Position numbers and translations under genes: made by a program. A DNA stretch of 34,844 nt. Origin: Pseudomonadota bacterium. GTDB taxonomy: Bacteria; Pseudomonadota; Gammaproteobacteria; Acidiferrobacterales; Acidiferrobacteraceae. Below, in pieces: positions 22,505-30,314 of the stretch (position 1 is its first letter; the number at the start of each line of letters is the position of its first letter). Where the stretch lies: the NCBI GenBank assembly GCA_021797365.1, contig JAJZZU010000002.1, forward strand, positions 1-34,844. Direction: 5' to 3'. The notes below the pieces were generated by a model, which made no database searches, was not told the origin of the DNA, and saw nothing but the letters and a program-made list of their open reading frames with translations.

Positions 22505-25327
22505 CCGTTCCCTCTCCCATTCAGGCGCCGACCTGGGCGGCGGTGGTGTTGGTGACACAGGCGCCTGGACAGCATCCCGCGCCCTGGATAGATCGCCGTG
22601 GCGTCCGAGTTCCGCTTGGGCCTGTTCGCGCAGTTCTTTCAGGGATTCCAGGTTGGGGACCGCCCGTTCTTTCGTGACGGTGAGGGCGTGTTCGCGTTTT
22701 GCGACGCGTGCCCAGTTCTTTTCGAGGGACGATGCATTGTCCGTGTAGATTTTGAGCGTGTCGCGTTCGCGTGAGGCGGCCACGTAGGCCGTTTGGGCGG
22801 TGGCCGCCCGCGAGGCCTCGCCGGCGATAAGGACGTGATCGACGGTCGCCCCCTGGGAGGCATGGATCGTGCGGCACCAGCCATAATCCACGGTCTGTCC
22901 CTGAGATGGATCGAGGGCGATTTCCTTGCCCGAGTCGAGGCGGGCGATGGGGATCCCGTTTTCGAGGCGGGTGATGGTGGCCGCCTCGCCATTCCTTATG
23001 CGATCCACGCCTTTTTTGTTTTCGCGGAACACGATTTTGTCACCCGGTGACAGTTCCATGTCACGGGGTTGATAGACGCCCGCTGGGCGCTCTTGGGCGG
23101 GGTCCCAGTCGCGGACATTACCCTCACGATTCGTGACAGTGACGGTTTTCCCTTTGACCTCCCGCACGGTGTACTCGATCATGTTACGCGCACGCCCCCG
23201 GCCTTCTTCCAACCTGATGACCATGCCGGGCCGGTAGGATTCGGGCCGCGCCTGCTGTTCACGCGTGAGTCCGGATTTGTCCAGGGCCGTTACGGTAACG
23301 GATTCTTGGGAGACTGCGCCTTGCTCCTTGAGTCCTTTGCGGATCTGGCGGTTGATCTGCTGACGCAGTTCGTTGGTGCCGCTCACAACCAAGGTCTTGT
23401 CCCGAGTGTCGGCATCGCGCTTTAGGTAGTCGTCTGCCGTGGCCTGCGCGATGGCCGCACGCTTCTCTGCGACCGTGGGTTTGTCTCCCGCCTTCTGAAT
23501 ATCGACCTCGCGCATATACGGACGGGCCAGTTCCGTTGCACGACCCGCTTCGCCTTTGGCGAAGGCCTGCGCGATTGTGCGCAAGGCCGGATCCCGTTGG
23601 CGCTGGATCTCGTCAATGGTGGCGTGCTGTATGGCACCTGTTTCGAGCATTTGTTGGAAGGGACTGCCGGACTCGACGGCGGAGAGCTGGCGGGGGTCGC
23701 CGACCAGAAGTAGCCGGGCGTTTTCAGAGTCGATGCGCTGTAGAAGCGCGTCCATATCACGGCCTGAGACCATGCCGGCTTCGTCCAGGATATAGATGCG
23801 CGGGCCTTCTGACGGCTGGGACGCCAGGAGACTCGCCAAGGTCCGGGTGTCGTCGGCGCCGGCCGATTTCAATTCATAGGAGGCAGCCGCCGAGGGGGCA
23901 ATGCCGACGACTTCATAGCTCCGTGTTTTGGCGGCCTCGACAAACCCCGCCATGGATGTGGTCTTGCCGGCACCGGCGGCGCCCACGATGCCTGTCACGC
24001 GGTCCGGTGATGTCAGGGAGAGTGTCAGGGCAGTGCGTTGCCCGGCACTCAAAGAGAAACCTTGCGTGACTGCGCGCGCCTCTATAAAAGAGTGCGCTTC
24101 CTCGGGAGACATAAGCGCGGCAGCTTGGTCATGGCCCGCGCGGGCCCGCGCCAGGATTTCTTGTTCACGATACAGCGCCTCGCCTGTCGTGAGCTTGCCT
24201 CCGCCGACGTCAATAAGCCCAGCCGCCTTATCACTGATCGCCTCGTCGATCTGGTCGAGCGTCGCACCCCCCATGCCAGCGCGCAGGGCTTCCAGGCGGG
24301 TTTGGTTCTTCGAGAAGACCGTCTCGCGCTCGGATAGGTGACGGGCGGCGGAACGTACCGCCTCGGTGGTGAGGTCAGTAGTCTCAATGGGGCCGTGCTC
24401 TTTGGCCTGGGATACGATTTTATCCAGGTCGATGCCCGCCTCCCGGATCCGCGCGCGCCACTCCCAACGCTGGTCAGATTGGGAGAGCTGCGACTTGCTC
24501 CCGCGGGTGGCGAGGTTGGCGGCTTCTTTTTGGGAATCCGAGGCCTCTGCTCGGGATGAGCCTCGGGCCGCAAGGGCGCGGTCCACCTGCTCTGTCCGCC
24601 GGGAAAAGGGTTTTAAGTCCTTTTCGCTCAAGGCCGCGAACTCCCAGCCATCTTTGGTCAAACGGATCTCGTATCCCAGCTCTTGGACACGTTTGGCCAG
24701 GTAGGCCTTTTGGGCAAAATCCGCGGTCTTCGCCAACACCATCTGCGCACCCCATTGCAAATCGACCCGCACCCATTCGCCGTCCGCGCGCTGCGTCATA
24801 TTGAGGGCCAGCACATGGGTATGAAAATCCATGTCGGCTGTGCCCTCGACCGTGCGGGCGTCTTCATGTCGAAAGGCCGCCATGACCAGCTTCCCGGTTT
24901 TTTGGGACTCGGTGCCCCCGTGACCGAGGCGGGCCGCAGCGATCTCTTGTTCGATAACCGTGGCCGCGACCTTCACGCTCTCATCCCACAACACTACTAA
25001 GCGCGGATCGTGGGTGGCCATGAGGGAGTAGGACTTCATGGCGCTCAGCGTGATGTCGGTCCCGAGGCGGGCGGCCTCCTTGCGCCCCCCTCGTGTGGAG
25101 AGATCGGTGCCGTCGGGGAGGCGGCCTTCCAAGAGCGCGATCAATTGTTCGCGATCGACGGCGCCTGCAAGGCCCAGGCTGGCGGCGCCCGTGCCAAGCC
25201 ATTCCGAGGGCGCGGCCTTGTTTTGGTAATAGCCCACTTTCGCTTCGGCAGACGGCTTCTGGTTTTCCAGGTAGTCGGCGATGCCGGCGGCGGCGCGGCC
25301 GGATTTGAGATGTTTGATTCGGAGCAT
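22502..25327 (-). CDS. MobF-family conjugative relaxase-helicase (TrwC/TraI type)
   Basis: The 941-aa protein nicks DNA at oriT, stays bound to the 5' end and unwinds the strand. The relaxase domain (1-290) has candidate catalytic tyrosines Y19 (ADYL) and Y33-Y34 (VGYY), the family signature SEWLGTGAASLGL, and the metal histidines H154, H169 and H171 (DFHTHVLALN). The helicase domain has Walker A GAAGAGKTT (449-457), Walker B YILDEAG (512-518), VGDPRQLSAV, TIHASQGATVDH and YVAASRERD. The first tyrosine pair seen in TrwC is a single Tyr here, and the H154-H169 spacing is slightly longer than I recall for TrwC. It is the first gene of the leftward unit, divergent from the stb-like genes. Confidence 0.95.
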   Translation of the reverse strand: MLRIKHLKSGRAAAGIADYLENQKPSAEAKVGYYQNKAAPSEWLGTGAASLGLAGAVDREQLIALLEGRLPDGTDLSTRGGRKEAARLGTDITLSAMKSYSLMATHDPRLVVLWDESVKVAATVIEQEIAAARLGHGGTESQKTGKLVMAAFRHEDARTVEGTADMDFHTHVLALNMTQRADGEWVRVDLQWGAQMVLAKTADFAQKAYLAKRVQELGYEIRLTKDGWEFAALSEKDLKPFSRRTEQVDRALAARGSSRAEASDSQKEAANLATRGSKSQLSQSDQRWEWRARIREAGIDLDKIVSQAKEHGPIETTDLTTEAVRSAARHLSERETVFSKNQTRLEALRAGMGGATLDQIDEAISDKAAGLIDVGGGKLTTGEALYREQEILARARAGHDQAAALMSPEEAHSFIEARAVTQGFSLSAGQRTALTLSLTSPDRVTGIVGAAGAGKTTSMAGFVEAAKTRSYEVVGIAPSAAASYELKSAGADDTRTLASLLASQPSEGPRIYILDEAGMVSGRDMDALLQRIDSENARLLLVGDPRQLSAVESGSPFQQMLETGAIQHATIDEIQRQRDPALRTIAQAFAKGEAGRATELARPYMREVDIQKAGDKPTVAEKRAAIAQATADDYLKRDADTRDKTLVVSGTNELRQQINRQIRKGLKEQGAVSQESVTVTALDKSGLTREQQARPESYRPGMVIRLEEGRGRARNMIEYTVREVKGKTVTVTNREGNVRDWDPAQERPAGVYQPRDMELSPGDKIVFRENKKGVDRIRNGEAATITRLENGIPIARLDSGKEIALDPSQGQTVDYGWCRTIHASQGATVDHVLIAGEASRAATAQTAYVAASRERDTLKIYTDNASSLEKNWARVAKREHALTVTKERAVPNLESLKELREQAQAELGRHGDLSRARDAVQAPVSPTPPPPRSAPEWERER

Positions 25328-25362
25328 GAATGAGCTTTCCTTAAGTTACGGGATTGCTTATA

Positions 25363-25381
25363 GCGGCACGTGCGGAAATTG
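25363..25381 (-). promoter_or_regulatory. Shared upstream element, copy 2
   Basis: On the minus strand this reads CAATTTCCGC-ACGT-GCCGC, ending 35 nt before the relaxase ATG at 25327. A TATAAG follows directly on the minus strand and could be a -10 box, so the element may overlap the relaxase promoter. Confidence 0.7.
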
Positions 25382-25604
25382 CTTTCCCGCCCCGCATGAT
25401 CTCCGCGCCCGCCGGGCGGCGGACGCCACCGGAGCGCTGCGCGGGTTGGTGGCCGGGGTGAAGCGGGTTCACTCCCGGCTCAAACCGGCTCGACAATCTC
25501 GCCTTCGCCGGGCGCCACCCGCTCCCCGGCCTGTGGTCTTCAGGGGATGGAATGGGCACGGGCACACAGACGGCGGCGAAGCCGGCCCTTGGGCGCAGCG
25601 AGAG

Positions 25605-25637
25605 GCACAAGCCGAAGGCTGGTGCGTATGTGTGATC
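25605..25637 (+). other. Candidate oriT: hairpin plus nic region
   Basis: GCACAAGCC (25605-25613) and GGCTGGTGC (25617-25625) pair at 8 of 9 positions around a GAA loop, and GTATGTGTGATC follows. From memory, R388 oriT has a hairpin ending in GGTGC followed by GTATTGTCT and then the nick, so the match in layout and in GGTGCGTAT is close. By that alignment the nick would fall near 25634/25635 on the plus strand. The stb-like genes would then enter the recipient first and the relaxase last, as in R388. Confidence 0.6.
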
Positions 25638-25680
25638 TTTTCCAGCCAACCCGAAGGGTGGGCGTCTCGTGCGATGTCGT

Positions 25681-25879
25681 GACAAAGGCCCTGCAAAGGC
25701 GGTGCAACGCCGGGGCACAGGTTCCAAAGACCATGCAAAGGCCATGCAAAGGCACTGCAACAAAAGCCCAAAACACTCGACAAAGGCCATGCAAAAGGGG
25801 TGCAGTTGCTGCGCACAACAACAAAAGCCATGCACAAGTTGCAGCGGTCACGCAAAGGGCGTGCAAAGCCTGCACGTAA
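25681..25879 (+). repeat. Array of 11-bp-pitch TGCAAAGGC repeats
   Basis: Perfect copies of TGCAAAGGC begin at 25692, 25734 and 25745. Degenerate copies begin at 25681, 25703, 25756, 25779, 25790, 25801, 25820, 25831, 25851, 25862 and 25871. Within each of five groups the spacing is 11 bp (9-bp unit plus 2 bp), about one helical turn; only the last copy departs from it, at 9 bp. R388 has similar short repeats, bound by StbA, upstream of stbA. The array lies between the oriT candidate and the stbA-like gene, so binding by that protein is the natural hypothesis. Confidence 0.75.
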
Positions 25880-25884
25880 CCACT

Positions 25885-25903
25885 CAATTTCCGCCGCTGC
25901 AGC
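25885..25903 (+). promoter_or_regulatory. Shared upstream element, copy 4
   Basis: The plus strand reads CAATTTCCGC-CGCT-GCAGC, 56 nt before the ATG at 25960. It points toward the stbA-like gene, as the other copies point toward theirs. Confidence 0.7.
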
Positions 25904-25920
25904 TAGTGCGGAAGCGGCAA

Positions 25921-25939
25921 CAATTTCCGCTGCCGCAGC
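25921..25939 (+). promoter_or_regulatory. Shared upstream element, copy 5
   Basis: The plus strand reads CAATTTCCGC-TGCC-GCAGC, 36 bp after copy 4 and 20 nt before the ATG at 25960. This is the only gene with two copies. Confidence 0.7.
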
Positions 25940-25959
25940 AATCAGTGGAGGTAACATCC

Positions 25960-26337
25960 ATGACCGCAAAACTGCAACAGCTTATCCGCCAAGGGCCCAA
26001 CCCGAATCGGGGGCTTACGGCCCTGGTCCTGGCGAACCACGGGGAGGTTAAACAGGCAAGGCAACTACTCTGGCCGTGGTCGCGCATCGCCGAAGCGCTC
26101 GACCTCCCAATATCCAGGGCTAGAGCGTTGTCAGCTGCCTACCGTGGGGTCGAGCGGAGACTGAAAGCTGGCAAGGTCCGCGTCGGCAAGTCTGTCGCTT
26201 ACCCGTCCCCTACAAAGCCCGTCCCCCCCGCTGGTGTCATGCCGCCTTTACCGCCGTCACCGGGGCAGCGGCCCACGGAGGTTCCTGAGGACCAAATGTC
26301 GGAGCTAGAAAAAATCCGGGCGAAGTTTGACAAGTGA
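25960..26337 (+). CDS. StbA-like DNA-binding protein of the mobilisation module
   Basis: The 125-aa protein has a probable helix-turn-helix at about residues 35-75 (QLLWPWSRIAEALDLPISRA and the following ALSAAYRGVERRL), then a Pro-rich linker and a charged C-terminus. I did not recognise it by sequence alone; the StbA label comes from position, an ATPase gene and a membrane-protein gene downstream, and a repeat array directly upstream, as in R388 stbABC. GGAGG lies 8 nt before the ATG at 25960. The frame is open back to 25669, but that part only translates the repeat array. Confidence 0.65.
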   Translation: MTAKLQQLIRQGPNPNRGLTALVLANHGEVKQARQLLWPWSRIAEALDLPISRARALSAAYRGVERRLKAGKVRVGKSVAYPSPTKPVPPAGVMPPLPPSPGQRPTEVPEDQMSELEKIRAKFDK

Positions 26338-26414
26338 GCGAGCGCTATTTCCACGTCAACCGCTACACCCCAGGGGCCGGATCATCCGACCCCACTGAAG
26401 AGAGGCAAACGAAC

Positions 26415-27140
26415 ATGACCGAACATCTCAAGCTTCTGATCTCGCATGGCGATAAGGGCGGCACCGGCAAAAGCATGGCTGCGGCCCTGGCACTTGATCA
26501 CTTATTGGCCACAGGGGCGCCCGTCCTGCTGATTGAGGGCGACGCCGGGATCCCGGATCTCGCGTTGCGGTTTGACGGGTCGGTGCCCGTCGAGCTCGTG
26601 AATCTGAACCGCGCCGGCGATTCCGAGACCAGCTTTAATAAGCTCGGCAACATCCTGGAAACGGCGGCTGACGCAGGCCAGCATGTCGTAATCAATATGC
26701 CTGCCGGTGCCGGCGACACGATCGACGAACTGGCGCCGGTTTTGGCAGACGTCGTGAGCGCAGTGGGATACGAGTTAGTGGTGACCTTCAGTATTGGTCC
26801 GCACAGCACGTCGACCGATGCCTTGGTGAAGTCGTTACAGCGGGGGCTGTTGTCTGTTGTGGATCCCGCTCGTCGCTCCGTCCTTTTCCCGCTCTTTTTG
26901 GGCATTGCCGAGCAATTTAATTGGAGTAAATCACCCAAGCGCGCCGATTTTATAAGCGCGGGCGGCAAAGAGTCTTCCATCCCGGCCTTACGCCCCGATG
27001 ACCTGAGAGACAAGGTCTTGGCAACACCCGGGGCGTTTTCCCTCCTGGCGGAGGACAAAACCGCTCTCACGATCACCGAGCGTGCCCTGTTTCGGCGCTG
27101 GCTGGCACTCGCCCATGCGGCGATCGCCTCAGTCGTTTAA
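26415..27140 (+). CDS. StbB-like ParA/MinD-type ATPase
   Basis: The 241-aa P-loop protein has a deviant Walker A, SHGDKGGTGKS (10-20), and a LLIEGDAGIPDLALRF segment matching the Walker A' region. A third motif, HVVINMPAGAGDTIDEL, follows. R388 StbB, which affects plasmid positioning and transfer, has the same type of ATPase and the same place in its operon. I use the ATG at 26415 with GAGAGG upstream; a GTG at 26334 overlapping the upstream stop would add 27 residues ahead of the P-loop and is less likely. Confidence 0.75.
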   Translation: MTEHLKLLISHGDKGGTGKSMAAALALDHLLATGAPVLLIEGDAGIPDLALRFDGSVPVELVNLNRAGDSETSFNKLGNILETAADAGQHVVINMPAGAGDTIDELAPVLADVVSAVGYELVVTFSIGPHSTSTDALVKSLQRGLLSVVDPARRSVLFPLFLGIAEQFNWSKSPKRADFISAGGKESSIPALRPDDLRDKVLATPGAFSLLAEDKTALTITERALFRRWLALAHAAIASVV

Positions 27141-27157
27141 CCCCAAAGGCCGGGGGG

Positions 27158-27179
27158 CATTGTGGGCCGCATGGCCCAT
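27158..27179. repeat. 22-bp exact repeat with palindromic core, copy B
   Basis: Identical to 18661-18682 over 22 bp, with the core TGGGCC-GCAT-GGCCCA. It lies between the StbB-like and StbC-like genes, 31 nt before the StbC-like ATG at 27211. Both copies occur just ahead of genes of the mobilisation module. Confidence 0.75.
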
Positions 27180-27210
27180 GACCCCGGCCCTTCTTAACGA
27201 GGAACGGACC

Positions 27211-27936
27211 ATGAGTAACGAGCAGACAAACGCCAACGCCCGCGACACGGCCTTGGGATCCTTGCCCCCTGAACTGCGCGAGGCGCTGTTGCGCAAGGCC
27301 TCCGACTTAGGCGTACATCGCGCGGATGACGTGGTCTGGGCGCTCGTCGCCTCGGTCATCGATGCAGCCGCCGCCGCTCAGATGGCGGGACAACACGTAA
27401 AAACGCTGGTAGAAGAAACGGGGAAGGTGCCAGATTTGATCTACCAAGGGACGATGCGTGCCGGCAATGATCTCAAGGAAGGCGTAGCCCAGGCCATCGA
27501 GGATAAGACCGTGGAAGCCGGCCAGGCGTTGGTGGGCGCGATCGCTCATGCGGCTGGCAAGGGCGCCGCCGACCTGCAGAAAGCCGCCGCAGGCCTCGAC
27601 CGTATGGGGGCCGAAAAGGCCACGGCCTTCGTCGAGCAATGGAAAGTGCATTTGGCCCATGCCATCAAGGAACAGGCGAAGGCCTCATTAGCCTGGAAAC
27701 TCGCCCGAGGTTGGGGTGTGGTGGTTGCTCTGTTATTAGGGACGCTTGTTCTGGGGATACTGGTGATGGCCGGGATCGGCATCATGTCCCATAGGGTCAT
27801 TCTGTCATCAGACGTGACATACCATCGGGCGGCCGCCGGCAACCCACCGCAGCTCAATTTCGTGGGGCCGCTTTACCGGGCGGCGTCTTGCCCACCGGGG
27901 GAATCGTGCGTGGTGGTGCCGGGGTCCAGTAATTAA
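27211..27936 (+). CDS. StbC-like membrane protein
   Basis: The 241-aa protein has an N-terminal part with a helical segment (LPPELREALLRKASDLGVHR), a long Ala-rich helical region likely to coil (about 50-160), one membrane helix (WGVVVALLLGTLVLGILVMAGIGIM) and a short C-terminal domain containing two Cys. Third place in the operon after stbA- and stbB-like genes is the reason for the StbC-like label; sequence similarity was not judged. GAGGA precedes the ATG at 27211. Confidence 0.6.
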   Translation: MSNEQTNANARDTALGSLPPELREALLRKASDLGVHRADDVVWALVASVIDAAAAAQMAGQHVKTLVEETGKVPDLIYQGTMRAGNDLKEGVAQAIEDKTVEAGQALVGAIAHAAGKGAADLQKAAAGLDRMGAEKATAFVEQWKVHLAHAIKEQAKASLAWKLARGWGVVVALLLGTLVLGILVMAGIGIMSHRVILSSDVTYHRAAAGNPPQLNFVGPLYRAASCPPGESCVVVPGSSN

Positions 27937-28114
27937 CCGTCGCGCTCACTAGCGACTCTAAATAGCCCTTCCGACCCTTAAAGATATTCGGCTATCGGGA
28001 TTTAGTCATTGCGCATTATATACAGCGTCAATGCTTCGCATCCACTGCCGGCGGAAGAAGACGAGGCCCGCTGTAGTCGGCCAGGTACACGCGATTGTTA
28101 GGCGGCGAATCACG
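27937..28114. other. Intergenic region between stbC-like and caspase-like genes
   Basis: The two genes converge here. I see a short GTCGC/GCGAC inverted repeat just after the stbC-like stop, too weak to call a terminator, and nothing else I can support. Confidence 0.4.
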
Positions 28115-29089
28115 CTATATGCGCCCCTTCTCTACTAAGCGACGATAGTGCTCACCAAGCATAGTGAGCCTGCAAGACTTGTTTTGCATGGCGGCGTGCC
28201 ACATATGAGGGGCACCTACTGGCACGACTAAGTTAAGCCGATTGTAGCGTTGAAGTAAGGCGAAGCTCCTGGTGTTTTCTGGGTCTGGCAACGGCATACC
28301 GGGGTCGCGCCCCTTCATTTCTGGCTCGAAGGTCGGATCAAGCTGAAACTCCGCGCCGCGCATCGGGAAGAATTCCGCAATTCGACGCAGCTCGCCGAGT
28401 TCGATGGGCGGGGGCACTTTTCGCAGGGAAACGAACTGCCTGACATTGGTTTTGAACACAGGCCGCTGTTCCCACGCCCCAAGCGATTGATCAATATGTG
28501 CATACACGCTCCCCGGCGTAATGTCTCCCGTCAAATTTGCCGCACCTCCATGCAGGGCATCAACAAAGAGCGTAGTAAAGATACCCCCTCCATTCTCCTC
28601 CGCCGCATACTGATCGGCAGTCGATGCAGTCAGAACAGTAAGTCCATCGGAGAGACTAACAAGGTTTTCACTTCCCGGATAGGTTCCAGCAATTCCAGAA
28701 TGGCAGCTGTCGAGAACAACAACTTTGTTCCGGGCGGGGGACGCGTTTGCCAGCGTGAAGACCTCAGCCAGCGACAGGCCTTCATCACCACGCCGAGCAT
28801 CTGACGCGAGGATATAACCTCCCGTCGACTCAATGTAGCCATGCCCGGCGAAGTAGAAAAGCGCTATGTCCGCCTGCGTCTTAAACAGCTCTGCAACTCG
28901 ATCCTTGAGGTCGCCGCGACTCACGCGATCACTAGGTCCAGTACCGGTAAGGAGTTTGCAGTCAAAATTGACGGAGCCGTCCCCGTGACGCTCCAAGACC
29001 GCCTTAACCAGGCGCGCATCGTCAACACAACCGAATAGCGCACCCCCGTTGTCGTAGTGATTGATGCCAACAATGAGCGATATTCGCAT
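28115..29089 (-). CDS. Caspase-like (C14) protease, probable Thoeris effector
   Basis: The 324-aa protein has the caspase fold core: N-terminal [13 protein letters not shown], catalytic H83 in FYFAGHGY (79-85) and catalytic C129 in VVLDSCHSG (124-132). Both catalytic residues are intact. The last 95 residues form a separate C-terminal region of unknown fold that might bind the activating signal. GAGAGG lies 5 nt before the ATG. It starts 15 bp after the TIR-like gene on the same strand. A TIR plus caspase pair is what has been described as type IV Thoeris, in which a TIR-made nucleotide signal switches on the protease and kills the cell. Confidence 0.9.
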   Translation of the reverse strand: MRISLIVGINHYDNGGALFGCVDDARLVKAVLERHGDGSVNFDCKLLTGTGPSDRVSRGDLKDRVAELFKTQADIALFYFAGHGYIESTGGYILASDARRGDEGLSLAEVFTLANASPARNKVVVLDSCHSGIAGTYPGSENLVSLSDGLTVLTASTADQYAAEENGGGIFTTLFVDALHGGAANLTGDITPGSVYAHIDQSLGAWEQRPVFKTNVRQFVSLRKVPPPIELGELRRIAEFFPMRGAEFQLDPTFEPEMKGRDPGMPLPDPENTRSFALLQRYNRLNLVVPVGAPHMWHAAMQNKSCRLTMLGEHYRRLVEKGRI

Positions 29090-29104
29090 GACACCCTCTC
29101 AGCT

Positions 29105-29476
29105 CTACAGGCTGTCGATGAAGTTCTTGATCGCATCCCACGTCCAGGTCACAGTTTTCACGCCGGTGAGATCGGTTCTGTCACCTTGATACACCCAGAT
29201 ACCTAATACGGGCCTCTTTTCCTCTTTGGCACACTCGATCTCCCACTTCTGGCCGCTGGACGTGAGGGAGTTCTTGCTTACCAGCGCTATAACACCAGCC
29301 GATCGACGAATACGGGTACGGACGCGTTCTTTCCATTCAGAGGTGTATGCCTCCTTTACCGACATGTCGACATACTCAAACGGCGACTTTGTATTGAGTG
29401 ACTGACCTTTGAGAAGGTCCCTTTGCCCTTCGTCCTCGATCGCGAACGCCACGAATACTACCTTCTTATCTGCCAT
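29105..29476 (-). CDS. TIR-like (ThsB/MTH538 fold) protein
   Basis: The 123-aa protein consists only of a TIR-like domain. Typical elements are VFVAFAIEDEGQRDLLKGQ (7-25), FEYVDMSVKEAYTSEW (33-48), RIRRSAGVIALVSKNSL (55-71) and SSGQKWEIECAKEEKRPVLGIW (73-94), with E79 and E81 as candidate NAD-site residues. In Thoeris systems such proteins sense phage and make a cyclic ADP-ribose-type signal. AGAGG lies immediately upstream of the ATG. It is the first gene of the two-gene unit with the caspase-like protein. Confidence 0.85.
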   Translation of the reverse strand: MADKKVVFVAFAIEDEGQRDLLKGQSLNTKSPFEYVDMSVKEAYTSEWKERVRTRIRRSAGVIALVSKNSLTSSGQKWEIECAKEEKRPVLGIWVYQGDRTDLTGVKTVTWTWDAIKNFIDSL

Positions 29477-29717
29477 TTACCTCTCCCTATCATCATTGAT
29501 TCATTCTTCGGATTGGTAACGAGGCACGGCACCCGCATCAGCGGGCCCATCCTCGATCGATTGGAATTGACCGGATTGAGAAAACACCATCTAGTCAGCC
29601 ACACCAAAAATCCGATTTTGCAGGCCCGTGGTGCACCCAATCTCCATAACCCATCAACACACAGCTAAGTGCGGATAGCCAGATATTCTTGGCTCTGTCC
29701 AGGACCTTTGGTAACCG

Positions 29718-30305
29718 TTAGGTCTCCAAATAACTGTGCGCCTGCACAAAATCAACCTCTATTTCCCCGGCGTGTGGGTTGATGTGCGAGACGAATACCC
29801 TAAAAAATTCGAAATACAATGGTGATGTTTTAAAATTAAACACCGAATAGTCTTCTTCCTTACCGCTATCATAAACAGGCATTAGAAACTCGCCTTCTAC
29901 AGCCTCCTCCACAAAAGACCCGCACCCCATAAGCCCCATGCTATCATTAATTCTAAGCTTGGCTCGATGCCCTAAAGTTTTGTGCTTTTCAATTGCTTTG
30001 ATGGTTACGCAGACTTGACCGCTATATGTGCTGAATTTTGGGAGCAAATAATAATCGCCGTTCTTTATGCGCTTCTTGCCGGACACATAGCGCATTTGCT
30101 GCGTTGACACGGGCACTTCCGTTTTTACAATATCCGGCATCTTGGCTGTGTCAACTGGCTGTGGGACTGGGGCCACTGGCTGTGGCTTCCCAAAACGGGT
30201 AGACATAACACGGCGCAACACGACAATGGCACCGAGGAGCGCGGGAACGCCAATGCCAGAAAAGATCCATGTCTTATTTGCGGTAACGTAACCAATCAAG
30301 TTCAC
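29718..30305 (-). CDS. Single-pass membrane protein of unknown function
   Basis: The 195-aa protein has one membrane helix (WIFSGIGVPALLGAIVVLRRV, residues about 13-33), a Pro/Val-rich linker and a soluble beta-rich domain. The start is a GTG at 30305. It follows the small CxxC gene by 9 bp and precedes the TIR-like gene by 241 bp, all on the minus strand. I do not recognise the soluble domain. It might be a third component of the defence locus or unrelated cargo. Base composition here is clearly more AT-rich than the flanking modules. Confidence 0.65.
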   Translation of the reverse strand: MNLIGYVTANKTWIFSGIGVPALLGAIVVLRRVMSTRFGKPQPVAPVPQPVDTAKMPDIVKTEVPVSTQQMRYVSGKKRIKNGDYYLLPKFSTYSGQVCVTIKAIEKHKTLGHRAKLRINDSMGLMGCGSFVEEAVEGEFLMPVYDSGKEEDYSVFNFKTSPLYFEFFRVFVSHINPHAGEIEVDFVQAHSYLET

Positions 30306-30314
30306 GGGTCTTTC

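Noticed and set aside
25681..25879. CRISPR array
   Set aside because: Units are 9 bp with 2-bp gaps and there are no spacers or cas genes; this is an iteron-like array.
25669..25959. N-terminal extension of the stbA-like gene
   Set aside because: It only translates the 11-bp-pitch repeat array (Lys/Cys/His/Gln-rich), and a strong GGAGG site precedes the ATG at 25960.
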